The position numbers were made by a program, and so were the translations under genes. This document shows, piece after piece, positions 54,852 through 63,257 of a stretch of DNA of 64,000 nucleotides (within the stretch, counting starts at the first letter, position 1; each line of letters begins with the position of its first letter). The notes below the pieces were generated by a model. It was not told the origin of the DNA. It made no database searches and was given only the letters and a program-made list of their open reading frames with translations. Origin of the DNA: Cytobacillus suaedae (GTDB taxonomy: Bacteria > Bacillota > Bacilli > Bacillales > Bacillaceae_L). The stretch is taken from contig CP063163.1 in NCBI GenBank assembly GCA_014960805.1, positions 2,808,001 to 2,872,000 of the forward strand, written 5' to 3'.

Positions 54852-55718
54852 TTAACCGATTAACTTATCTAATCCTTTAAACTCTAGTTCTTTAAATTTT
54901 GATAACACTTTATCACGGTCAATGGTAATACAAGCTTCTTCTAGAGAGCATGAGATTGGTACTTCGCAGTGAATCTTAGCTAGCTTTCTTGATAAGTGCA
55001 GCATCTCTAGATCCTCTTGAATTTTAGCTCTTTGACCTTTAGTTAGTGACTCAAGGTTTTCTAAGATTCCTTCAATTGTGTGGAATTGTTGTAATAATTT
55101 TATCGCCGTTTTCTCACCAATGCCTCGCACACCTGGATAATTATCGCTACTGTCGCCAGCTAGGGCTTTTAAATCAACCATTTGAAAAGGTGTAATTCCC
55201 TTCTCTTCAAAAAACACAGTTGGGTTATAGACAGCATAATTTCCAAAGCCTTTTTTCATTAAAATCACTTCAACATTATCATCCAAAAGCTGAAGAATAT
55301 CTTGATCTCCAGTAAGAATGGATACTTTACCATGCTTACGATAATGAGTAGCTAGTGTTCCGATACAATCATCAGCCTCATATCCGCTTAAACCAATATT
55401 AGGAATATCAAAGGAAGCAGCTACCTCTTTAACAAGTTCAAATTGAGGTATAAGCTCAATTGGAGCCTCGTTTCGGTTGCCTTTATAATCAGAGAACATT
55501 TCAGTTCGGAACGTTGTACTCCCCATATCCCAGCAGCAAACAACGTGTGAAGGATTAAACTTATTCACTGCAGTGAGCATGTGTTTTACAAAGCCATGAA
55601 CACCATTTGTAGGTTGTCCTTTACTGTTGATCATATAATAGCCACTCATTGCGGTAGCAAAAAAAGATCTAAATAAAAGTGCCATTCCATCTATTAAAAG
55701 TACTTTCGATTCATTCAT
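54852..55718 (-). CDS. ypcP: 5'-3' exonuclease YpcP
   Basis: A 288-residue PIN/FEN-family nuclease similar to the 5'-nuclease domain of DNA polymerase I. The metal-binding acidic clusters are 'LLIDGMALLFRSF', 'CCWDMGSTTFR', 'GYEADDCIGTLA', 'LTGDQDILQLL' and 'LAGDSSDNYPGVRGIGEKTA' with its helix-hairpin-helix. It removes RNA primers or flaps in DNA replication and repair. Single gene. Confidence 0.94.
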   Translation of the reverse strand: MNESKVLLIDGMALLFRSFFATAMSGYYMINSKGQPTNGVHGFVKHMLTAVNKFNPSHVVCCWDMGSTTFRTEMFSDYKGNRNEAPIELIPQFELVKEVAASFDIPNIGLSGYEADDCIGTLATHYRKHGKVSILTGDQDILQLLDDNVEVILMKKGFGNYAVYNPTVFFEEKGITPFQMVDLKALAGDSSDNYPGVRGIGEKTAIKLLQQFHTIEGILENLESLTKGQRAKIQEDLEMLHLSRKLAKIHCEVPISCSLEEACITIDRDKVLSKFKELEFKGLDKLIG

Positions 55719-55834
55719 ATGTTAATACCTCGTATTATTAGATTTTTTATATACAACATCATCTATTATACCATAGGAAGCTTAGTACGTTTTAAAAATA
55801 CTCCTTCTACTTTTGGCTAATTTAACCAATAAAA

Positions 55835-55860
55835 AAAGCCTTCCAGAAAGGAATGGCTTT
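55835..55860 (-). terminator. Terminator of the small charged protein
   Basis: Stem AAAGCCTTCC/GGAATGGCTTT with one bulge and a T-run on the minus strand. Confidence 0.75.
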
Positions 55861-55865
55861 TAAAT

Positions 55866-55985
55866 CTAAAATTCTTTTTTGTCTTTACTCATTTTTTCTG
55901 CTTCTATTTCTGCATAAGAGACAAAGTCTCTTTTTAAAGAATTATCTTTTTTACTCTTTGTATCTTTACCCTTCTCTTTAGCCAT
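55866..55985 (-). CDS. 39-residue charged small protein
   Basis: Lys/Glu/Asp-rich soluble helical protein (MAKEKGKDTKSKKDN... ending SKDKKEF). The ATG at 55985 has GGGTGGTGTGTTCA upstream, and a terminator follows the stop. I recognise no family; it may be a spore-core type small protein. Confidence 0.6.
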   Translation of the reverse strand: MAKEKGKDTKSKKDNSLKRDFVSYAEIEAEKMSKDKKEF

Positions 55986-56054
55986 TGAACACACCACCCA
56001 TATAAGTGAGATATCCATTAGTATAAATGGAAGGATATTTAATTATGTATGAGA

Positions 56055-56885
56055 TTATTTTTCTATAGGATTCTCCGAATAGGATATCCAGTCACTCCAA
56101 CTACCACTATAAAGCTTTACATTTTCAAAGCCTGCTTCTGATAAAGCAACGATATTCGGACAAGCGGTAATCCCAGAACCACAATATACAATAACTTCAT
56201 CATCTACTCCTGCGATTGAAGAGAAACGATTTGTTTGTTCGGTAGAAGCTTTCCATTTTCCTTGTTCATTCAACACATCTTTCCAGAATGAGTTCACTGC
56301 ACCAGGGATATGGCCAGCTATTTTATCAATAGGCTCTTCTATTCCTAAAAATCTGTTCTTTTCACGAGAATCAATCAGAATGGTCGATTTTGTTTCAATT
56401 GCTTTTTTAACACCTTCCACATCAACAACCATGCTACCATTGACTTCTGGTCTAAAGTTACTTCTAGTAAACGTTGGTATGTCATTATTCACTGGGTAAT
56501 CTTTCTCTTTCCAGCTAGAGTAACCCCCATCTAAGATATATACCTTTCTATGGCCGAGATAGGATAGTAACCACCACAGTCTAGAGGCAAAAGCACCACC
56601 TTGATCATCATAAGCAACAACTGTCACAGACTCATTGATTCCAGTAGCCGATAGCTTTTCTACAAACTCATCAATAGAAGGTAATGGATGTCTACCTCCG
56701 TGTTCCATAACTGGCCCTGATAAATCTTTTTCTAAATCATAGAAAATAGCCCCTTGAATATGTTCTTTCAGATATTCATTTAATCCAATAGAAGGGTTTC
56801 CTAATTGAAATCGACAATCGATTATACGTACATCTGAATCATTTAACTTTGGCATGAGCCAATCTGCACCAACGATATGCTTCAA
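56055..56885 (-). CDS. Two-domain sulfurtransferase (rhodanese family)
   Basis: A 276-residue protein with two rhodanese domains. The C-terminal domain has the active loop 'VIVYCGSGITACPNIVAL' with the catalytic Cys, where CGSGITA resembles thiosulfate/3-mercaptopyruvate sulfurtransferases. The N-terminal domain ('VVAYDDQGGAFASRLWW') has Asp in place of Cys, as is usual. TTG at 56885 with GGGGG seven bases upstream. Single gene. Confidence 0.92.
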   Translation of the reverse strand: MKHIVGADWLMPKLNDSDVRIIDCRFQLGNPSIGLNEYLKEHIQGAIFYDLEKDLSGPVMEHGGRHPLPSIDEFVEKLSATGINESVTVVAYDDQGGAFASRLWWLLSYLGHRKVYILDGGYSSWKEKDYPVNNDIPTFTRSNFRPEVNGSMVVDVEGVKKAIETKSTILIDSREKNRFLGIEEPIDKIAGHIPGAVNSFWKDVLNEQGKWKASTEQTNRFSSIAGVDDEVIVYCGSGITACPNIVALSEAGFENVKLYSGSWSDWISYSENPIEK

Positions 56886-56908
56886 ACGATATCCCCCATT
56901 GTATTGAT

Positions 56909-57169
56909 TTATTTTCTCTCTACAAATTCGCGAACCATATCTTCAGTTACTAGCTTGCGATTTGGCGCAATTCCTTTTTTGGCTAATTCGTTTATTTTTC
57001 GTGTTACCAAATTAATATTGTCTACTGAAAAAGGTTTGTTCTCTTCACATAAAGTAACTGCTTCCGCTATGTAGAATTCACGCATTTGTTCTAACTGTAA
57101 AAACTGTTTCACGATTTCATGTTGATTTTTAGAATGCTTAGATATTGCTTCATGTACATTTCCAGTCAT
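56909..57169 (-). CDS. ypbS: YpbS family (DUF2533) protein
   Basis: An 86-residue helical protein: 'VHEAISKHSKNQHEIVKQFLQLEQMREFYI' followed by 'FSVDNINLVTRKINELAKKGI'. This matches YpbS/DUF2533, next to ypbR (dynA) in B. subtilis. The ATG at 57169 has GGAGG five bases upstream, better than TTG at 57181. The function is unknown. Confidence 0.85.
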   Translation of the reverse strand: MTGNVHEAISKHSKNQHEIVKQFLQLEQMREFYIAEAVTLCEENKPFSVDNINLVTRKINELAKKGIAPNRKLVTEDMVREFVERK

Positions 57170-57190
57170 AATTTCCTCCAATTAGTCTTA

Positions 57191-57373
57191 TTAAAGACCC
57201 TGCTTCTTTATCAATTTTAAAATATTTTCTTTGGGCTCCCAGCAATTAAAGACATAGTCTGTTTTTGTTTCATAACCTAGTCTACTACAAAAATAAACCA
57301 TTCTCTTATCTTTTCTAGTTGAAACAAAATTTACACATGTTGCACATGCATGGTAACGATTCTTTTTTGCCAT
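57191..57373 (-). CDS. Four-cysteine small basic protein
   Basis: A protein of about 60 residues (MAKKNRYHACATCVNFV...). Cysteines at ACATCVNF, YFCSRLGY and FNCWEP give a CxxC-x~20-C-x~14-C pattern typical of a zinc ribbon. TTGGAG lies 10 bases before the ATG at 57373. It starts just after the nucleotidyltransferase stop (57379), so it is probably the last gene of the dynA-nucleotidyltransferase unit. No family recognised. Confidence 0.72.
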   Translation of the reverse strand: MAKKNRYHACATCVNFVSTRKDKRMVYFCSRLGYETKTDYVFNCWEPKENILKLIKKQGL

Positions 57374-57378
57374 GTCAT

Positions 57379-58134
57379 TTACACTCCAAGCAGCTTCCAC
57401 AGTATGTGGTTTAGTGGTTCCTCATCAACCTTTTGATCTGGTAGATCTTTTATTATGTGTTGAAGCTCCTCGAGCTCAGTTTGCATATATTCAAGAAGAC
57501 TTTCAATAACTGCAGAAGTTAGGAACCTGTTGTTTCGCTTAGCATCCAATATCTCTAGAAATAACCTTTGGTTATCTAGTGGTAGTGGGCTTATCAATTC
57601 TGCCATTTTGATTGGAGGCAATTGTTTTTGCTTCACAATAAACGTAACAGCTAAAAAGGCTCTAGCAGCTTGAAATAAGGTCTTAATGAGTGCTGTACCT
57701 TGCAACTTGTTTTCCAGTATTTTCTTTACATTTGTGTTTGCCATGTTTAAATAATGAAACGACATTCTTTTGAGTGAATACGACTTTATAGCCAGATCTC
57801 TAAGTTCCTCTATTAAGTCATTATTTTCTCTATACACAATAGGAGAATGTAACATTTCGTATAATGTTGGATTAGACTTACGAAATAAATCTAATGCTTT
57901 TAAAAGATCCCAGCCATGCATTTCAAGGGAATTGTGACCTAAATCTTCAATAACATTACTTTTAGGTGTTAACCTCAAGTAATACTTTAAGACTCTATAA
58001 TAGATAAATTTCACATCGTGGTCACTATGAGAAGTCTCAGAGCCGTAAGCACGGCTCCCAGACTCACAGGCATAAATAATTCTAACCTGATGGCTTCCTT
58101 CAATATGCGTTAATCTATTTAGAATAGATTTCAT
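57379..58134 (-). CDS. RlaP-like DNA polymerase beta-family nucleotidyltransferase
   Basis: A 251-residue protein. The Pol-beta catalytic motif is 'ACESGSRAYGSETSHSDHDVKFIY' (GS...DxD-type, with 'SDHDV'), followed by a helical region. This is the COG3541 (RlaP/YcgL-type) family, linked in some bacteria to RNA ligase repair operons. No ligase gene lies nearby here. Its ATG overlaps the TGA of the dynamin gene (ATGA), so it is translationally coupled. The substrate is unknown. Confidence 0.83.
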   Translation of the reverse strand: MKSILNRLTHIEGSHQVRIIYACESGSRAYGSETSHSDHDVKFIYYRVLKYYLRLTPKSNVIEDLGHNSLEMHGWDLLKALDLFRKSNPTLYEMLHSPIVYRENNDLIEELRDLAIKSYSLKRMSFHYLNMANTNVKKILENKLQGTALIKTLFQAARAFLAVTFIVKQKQLPPIKMAELISPLPLDNQRLFLEILDAKRNNRFLTSAVIESLLEYMQTELEELQHIIKDLPDQKVDEEPLNHILWKLLGV

Positions 58135-61100
58135 TTTTCATCCTCATCAACCATTCTTTCTAAAAGAAGTACAATCTCTCTAAGTTCCTCAACATTTATA
58201 TTTTCAGATAAGGCTTGCTTTATACCATCGAAGTATTCGTTAACTTCCTTCAAGACCCTTGCCTTAAGTTCATCAACACCTTTTAAGAAGTCCTCCTTAT
58301 AAATGGCATTTAAAGATTGTTTGTTTTCTTCAAGAAAATCAGTAACAGGTTGTTGTAATTTTAACTCAATTTCTTCCATAACTGCTTTCTTGTCATTCTT
58401 CTCAAAAAATGATTTTGGATTCTTGAACATTGACAGAGCCTTTTTAAACAGATTCATATCAATATCCTTTAATCCAGTGTCAAATTCAGGGGTACTATAC
58501 GTTATATCTGTTGGTTCAGAAAGTTGAATTGTATTTGTTGTTTCATGGATTTTCTTTAATAACGCACTTTGTACCTCATGTAATACTTTAAAGATATATT
58601 TTTCAACACGTAAAGAAGTTGCTCGCATTTCCTGTGCTAAGTCAAAACCTACAGCCTCGATTAACTCTGTTAAACAGCCTTGGAGGACTTTTTTCAAATC
58701 TTTCGCATCTTCTCTGATTACAGCAGGGTTAAATGATTCTTTAAAGAAGTCTGGATAACGTAAGAAAATCCTTTGTTTGATATAATACGTTAGTTCCTCT
58801 ACTTCTTGTATGACAGAATCTTTCTCAAAATCCACTACATGACTTGCAATCACATTTTGAATATTCAACTGTGACTGGACCGCGTTATTCAATTTAGCAG
58901 CTTTAACTTCTTGGTCTTGAGTAGCTGATGAAATATACTCCTTAAGAACTTGTTTTGCCCGGTTAATGTCATTATAGGCCGAAATAATCGCCATTTCAGT
59001 CAGTTCTTCCATGATAAAAGCTTTAAAGTCATCTTCAAAGCTTGAGATTCCTGAAGACTGTAACGGCCCATTCATCTCTTGTATGACTTCACCTGTTTTT
59101 TCTTTTAAAGCTAACTGGCTTGATAATGAATACAGACGAGGCTTCCGTATACCATACCTGACAAGTTCAGATCCCACATATTCTTCAACGGTTTCTAGCT
59201 CCTCATGGTCACTTGCTAAATCCGCGGCATTAATGATAAAGAACATTTTATCCATGCTGAATGTATCTTTTACCCGACCGAGTTGGATTAGAAACTCTCT
59301 GTCAGCTTTGGAAAACGCATGATTATAATAGGTTACAAAAAGAATAGCATCCGCATTTTTTATATAATTAAATGCAACCCCTGTATGACGTGCATTAATG
59401 GAATCAGCACCTGGTGTATCAACTAAAGTAATTCCTTGTCTAGTTAGCTCGCAGTCATAATATAGTTCAATCCACTCAACAAAACATGCTTTTTCTTCAT
59501 TTGCTACATAGTCTTTGAATCCATCCACATCAATTGTTACAATTTCACCAAGATATCTAGACAAATCGGAGAAGCCTCTTGTTACCGCTTGTAAAAATGC
59601 CAAGTGTGGCTTTTCTTTAGCATCAACTGTCTTGTTACTTAGTTTGGATTTTATAATAGTTAACGCATCATTAAGCGATGTAACATTTTCTCCTAGAACC
59701 TGCAACGAATGCTTAAGGTCTTGTAACAACTGTTGCTCAGATTTAATTTTCACAATAACTGTGCCATGTTTATTCTCTTCAGTTGGTGGAACAACCTTAT
59801 TAATGGTAGCAGTTGTTGGATTTGGTGAAACAGGTAAGATATATTCTCCCATTAATGCATTGGCAAAAGATGACTTACCAGCACTAAATGCTCCGAATAA
59901 CGCAACTGTAAAATGTCTATCTTTTAATCTCTTAGCCTTTTCCCCCATGTCTGATGCAATTGAAGATAGGCCGGTAATCGATTGTATTTTATCCTTTGCA
60001 TCTAGTAAGTTATTTACAGTATTCATTACTCTCGCATGGCCATCTATTTTCCGTGTTGATTCTACTTTCTCTGCTTTCCACTCGCCCTTTTGACTATCGT
60101 CTTTTTGATTGGAGAGGATAATTTCATCTGTTGATGAGATTGTAATTTTTTCTGCAACTAGGTTTTCCACTAAAGTTAGAACATCAGAGTTTTCAACTGG
60201 AGATTTACCTTCAATTAAATCATTGAGTTGCTCTTCTTTTTGAAAAAGCTCCGTCTTCAATTGTTGAAGATTAGTAAAGGCAGTTACATAACCTTGTAGC
60301 TTATTAATTTCTACCTGTAACTTTTCCGCTTCTAGCTTTGTTCTTTCCTTCAACTCGTTAGATATTTTTCTAAAAAGCTCCATCGCGGTACTGCGATAGC
60401 GTTTCTTGATTTCGTTCGCAACATCCCCTGTATAGGTCAAGATATAATCACCGGTCAATCCAGCTCCCGGCTTTACAACCGAAGCAAGCAATTCTTTTTC
60501 AAAATGAACGGTTAAATGCTGAATATCACCAATTAATTCAGTCATTTCATGTTGCTTTAAAAACTTAGTCGCAAACTCTTTGATATGCCATTCTAACTGT
60601 GAGGAAGCCTTCTCTTTGAAGTCTTCATAAAAAAGAGTTAAACGGTCATTTCTTTCTTTTTCTGTTTTTGCTTTTGAGAAAAACATGCCAACTTTAAAAT
60701 CACTCTGACAGGACTCAATATAACTTTTTGCTAAATCTCTCGTTCCAAATGGCATCAAGTATGCATTATCTAATATTGTGTCCAGCTGTGAAAGGAAATC
60801 TTCTTCCACTCTGGTTACAGCTTGATTTCCACGCTCTAGCTTTTCCGTCAATAAGTTAAGGTCATCTTCGAGGTGGTCTCGTTCTTGGTCACTAAGATCT
60901 TTCAATTGTGAGAGATAAGCTTCTTTTTTTGAAGATTGTGTATCCTCTAGGAAATAAAGATGTTCTTTAATTAACTGGCTAGCCGATTTAGATATACTAG
61001 AAAGTAACAGTTCTTCTTTTTGTTTTAGCTTAGTCGCAATTAAGTTTTTAAGTTGTGGTAATTGGTTATTAACATTTTCCTGGTCACGGAGAGATGTATA

Positions 61101-61817
61101 ATAAATATCCTCCGGCTCTACATTCCAATCTAAAAATGCTTGTTTAACCCCTTGCTTAAAAAACGAAAAATCAAGTTCGACATCTCTATGTTTGTCAATT
61201 TGATTGATGACTAAATAGACCTCTTTGTTTCGCTCAGTAAGCTCCCTTGTAAATAAGAAATTGAGTTCAGACTGGACATGATTATAATCCATTACATAAA
61301 ATAACAGATCCGCAAGGTGCAGCGCAGATTCTGTTGATACTCGATGGGCATCATCAGTTGAATCAATTCCCGGAGTGTCCATTACTGTAACACCTTTAGG
61401 TAACTTACTATTTTCATGGCTTATTTCAATTGAATTTACAGTGTCACCATCTTTACAATATGATTTAATCACACCATAATCGTATGGTGCAGGATACTCG
61501 ATTATATCTCCCTGTTTATAGTACACACGGGCATATTCTTTTCCGGACTTTACTTTTACTAAATTCGCACTAGTTGGGATTGGACTTGCAGGCAATAAAT
61601 TTTCACCAATTAATTCATTAATCATACTTGATTTTCCGGCAGAAAAATGTCCACAAAAACCAATCATATATTCAGAGTCATTTAGTTTTTTAATAAGTTG
61701 CAACACTTTGGCTGCATTTTCTTCATCTTTCTCATTCATCATATGCTTATGGAGTTCAACAAGTCTTATTAACAGTTGCTCCTGAGTTAATTTACTACTA
61801 TTTTCTGTCTGTACCAT
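58131..61817 (-). CDS. dynA: Two-domain dynamin-like GTPase DynA (YpbR)
   Basis: A 1228-residue bacterial dynamin with two fused dynamin units. GTPase 1 has GHFSAGKSS (about residue 55), 'VMDTPGID' and 'VINQID'. GTPase 2 has GAFSAGKSS (about residue 645), 'LVDTPGADS' and 'FIINAAD'. Each is followed by long helical stalk regions ('LTEKLERGNQAVTRVEED...'). It is about 35 residues longer than B. subtilis DynA. The family tethers and fuses membranes and helps cells survive membrane stress and phage attack. It heads a unit with the nucleotidyltransferase and four-Cys genes. Confidence 0.94.
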   Translation of the reverse strand: MVQTENSSKLTQEQLLIRLVELHKHMMNEKDEENAAKVLQLIKKLNDSEYMIGFCGHFSAGKSSMINELIGENLLPASPIPTSANLVKVKSGKEYARVYYKQGDIIEYPAPYDYGVIKSYCKDGDTVNSIEISHENSKLPKGVTVMDTPGIDSTDDAHRVSTESALHLADLLFYVMDYNHVQSELNFLFTRELTERNKEVYLVINQIDKHRDVELDFSFFKQGVKQAFLDWNVEPEDIYYTSLRDQENVNNQLPQLKNLIATKLKQKEELLLSSISKSASQLIKEHLYFLEDTQSSKKEAYLSQLKDLSDQERDHLEDDLNLLTEKLERGNQAVTRVEEDFLSQLDTILDNAYLMPFGTRDLAKSYIESCQSDFKVGMFFSKAKTEKERNDRLTLFYEDFKEKASSQLEWHIKEFATKFLKQHEMTELIGDIQHLTVHFEKELLASVVKPGAGLTGDYILTYTGDVANEIKKRYRSTAMELFRKISNELKERTKLEAEKLQVEINKLQGYVTAFTNLQQLKTELFQKEEQLNDLIEGKSPVENSDVLTLVENLVAEKITISSTDEIILSNQKDDSQKGEWKAEKVESTRKIDGHARVMNTVNNLLDAKDKIQSITGLSSIASDMGEKAKRLKDRHFTVALFGAFSAGKSSFANALMGEYILPVSPNPTTATINKVVPPTEENKHGTVIVKIKSEQQLLQDLKHSLQVLGENVTSLNDALTIIKSKLSNKTVDAKEKPHLAFLQAVTRGFSDLSRYLGEIVTIDVDGFKDYVANEEKACFVEWIELYYDCELTRQGITLVDTPGADSINARHTGVAFNYIKNADAILFVTYYNHAFSKADREFLIQLGRVKDTFSMDKMFFIINAADLASDHEELETVEEYVGSELVRYGIRKPRLYSLSSQLALKEKTGEVIQEMNGPLQSSGISSFEDDFKAFIMEELTEMAIISAYNDINRAKQVLKEYISSATQDQEVKAAKLNNAVQSQLNIQNVIASHVVDFEKDSVIQEVEELTYYIKQRIFLRYPDFFKESFNPAVIREDAKDLKKVLQGCLTELIEAVGFDLAQEMRATSLRVEKYIFKVLHEVQSALLKKIHETTNTIQLSEPTDITYSTPEFDTGLKDIDMNLFKKALSMFKNPKSFFEKNDKKAVMEEIELKLQQPVTDFLEENKQSLNAIYKEDFLKGVDELKARVLKEVNEYFDGIKQALSENINVEELREIVLLLERMVDEDEK

Positions 61818-61931
61818 CTGTATTTAACGTCCCCTTATATCAACCTATTTTCTTATTTGTATTTTACTCTATTCTTACGCTTTTTTGAATTACTATGTTC
61901 ATAAAAGGATGGTTTTGTTATATATAAGGGT

Positions 61932-62055
61932 GTTATTCGCTAGAATCCACTCGCTTTCCGCGGGCAGTCCGGGAGCCTCCTCGGCGCTATGCGCCTGCGG
62001 GGTCTCCCGTTGACGTGCTTCTCCCGCAGGAGTCTCGTGGATTCTAGCGAATAAC
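61932..62055. repeat. GC-rich palindromic repeat, copy 3
   Basis: A 124-base element bounded by a perfect 19-base inverted repeat (GTTATTCGCTAGAATCCAC and its complement). Its interior (CTTTCCGCGGGCAGTCCGGGAGCC, split in two blocks, and CTCCCGCAGGAGTC) is shared with the family at 14501-14674. It lies in the 578-base gap upstream of dynA. Confidence 0.85.
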
Positions 62056-62151
62056 ATTACTCTCAACATAGATATAACCACAATGGGAACAATTACAAAA
62101 TACATTCTCATTATAAATATTGTTGCTTATCCAACATTTTATACTACAAGT

Positions 62152-62330
62152 GGATTGTAGCGGAATGCACTTTACTCCTGCGGGAAGTGAGGGACATCCC
62201 GCGAGACCCCGCAGGCAAAGCCGAGGAGGCTCGCATCACTCCCCGATGGGAATTCGCCCTTGAAAAAGCCGGCAGTTAGGCTTTTTCAAAATTCCCTGTT
62301 GAAAGCAAGTGCCTTCAGCGGAAAGGAACG
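62152..62330. repeat. GC-rich Bacillaceae intergenic repeat, copy 4 (inverted)
   Basis: Same blocks as copies 1 and 2 but in the opposite direction: CTCCTGCGGGAAG, CGAGACCCCGCAGGC, CCGAGGAGG, CTCCCCGATGGGAATTCGCC, TTGAAAAAGCC, GGCTTTTTCAAAATTCCC, GAAAGCAAGTGCC. Ends are GC-rich against AT-rich flanks. Together with copy 3 it fills the gap; the remainder shows no gene. Confidence 0.88.
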
Positions 62331-62382
62331 GACTAAATTACACTTGAAACATAACCGACATTTTAAAAAAAGCAAATAAAAA

Positions 62383-62404
62383 AACCAGGTTCAATTTACC
62401 TGGT
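62383..62404 (-). terminator. Terminator overlapping the end of a small membrane protein gene
   Basis: Stem AACCAGGT/ACCTGGT(T) followed by seven T residues on the minus strand. It includes the stop codon of the gene at 62396-62557. Confidence 0.8.
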
Positions 62405-62557
62405 CGCATGAAGAGATGTATATTTGGTTTTATTTAAAGTAACTTGCGATGGATTAACTAGTGGCTTCTGTTCATGTCCTAAGCTTACTCTTCTTAAAAC
62501 ATAGACCATAAGAAGTGAATACACAAGAATTGTACTAATAATAAACAATAGAAGCAT
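62396..62557 (-). CDS. 53-residue single-pass membrane protein
   Basis: The ATG at 62557 has AAGGTTGGTG upstream. Residues 1-21 form a hydrophobic helix (MLLLFIISTILVYSLLMVYV), then a basic 'LRRVSLGHEQKPL' and a polar tail ending HATR. A terminator overlaps the stop. It lies 126 bases after ypbQ. No family recognised. Confidence 0.65.
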   Translation of the reverse strand: MLLLFIISTILVYSLLMVYVLRRVSLGHEQKPLVNPSQVTLNKTKYTSLHATR

Positions 62558-62683
62558 AGAAAGTCACCAACCTTTTTTTAATACAAGCTGATAGTGATAA
62601 TTATTTTCACCTAGTCTCTATGCATTAGTCTACCATCAAAGATAATCATTTTCAATTAAATATTTCATATTTTTCGGTACATT

Positions 62684-63250
62684 TCATTCTGGTTCTGGGA
62701 AGGTCTTAACTGGGACAAAGCGCTTTCGGTTCGTAAATTCCTTCTTATAAGTGGTTAACTCCATTAATGCTTTTTCCTCTGCTGGGATTCTAACAGATAG
62801 AACGGCTATATTTAGCGCAGTAAAAACGATAGCCGTGATATAGCATTGGAATAAAAGTGGTATTGTTAAAATCTCCATACCCACTATAAAGTAATTCGGA
62901 TGCCTTATGTATTTGTAGGGTCCTTTTGACACAATGTTTGCATTGGGGAGTATAATGATTTTCGTATTCCAATACTCTCCGAGAGACGTCAAAGCCCAAA
63001 TTCTAATAATCTGTGCACCGATAAAGAGTGGTAATAATATTGGCCAAAATGGTGACACACCCTTTATGCCAAGGTGAAATTCAACAAACAAGGAAATAAA
63101 GAAAAATACATGTACTGCAACAATATACTTATAGTGCTCGCTGCCTACTTCATATGCTCCACGATTTTTCATCATTGTTTCGTTCCGTTTTGCTATAAAA
63201 AGTTCAGTCACTCTCTGTAAAATCAAAAAAAGAAAAAGCAATAAAAACAT
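62684..63250 (-). CDS. ypbQ: YpbQ, isoprenylcysteine methyltransferase-like membrane protein
   Basis: A 188-residue protein with about five TM segments and the ICMT signature in the C-terminal half: 'SKGPYKYIRHPNYFIVGME' and 'VRIPAEEKAL'. ICMT-like proteins bind SAM at the membrane. In B. subtilis YpbQ (BpsB) methylates the alkylpyrones made by BcsA (BpsA), and the same order (bcsA then ypbQ, 7-base gap) occurs here. Confidence 0.92.
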   Translation of the reverse strand: MFLLLFLFLILQRVTELFIAKRNETMMKNRGAYEVGSEHYKYIVAVHVFFFISLFVEFHLGIKGVSPFWPILLPLFIGAQIIRIWALTSLGEYWNTKIIILPNANIVSKGPYKYIRHPNYFIVGMEILTIPLLFQCYITAIVFTALNIAVLSVRIPAEEKALMELTTYKKEFTNRKRFVPVKTFPEPE

Positions 63251-63257
63251 TGTCTAT

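Noticed and set aside
61899..62111. Open frame across repeat copy 3
   Set aside because: Its middle is the palindromic repeat and its start lies in AT-rich DNA without a ribosome site.
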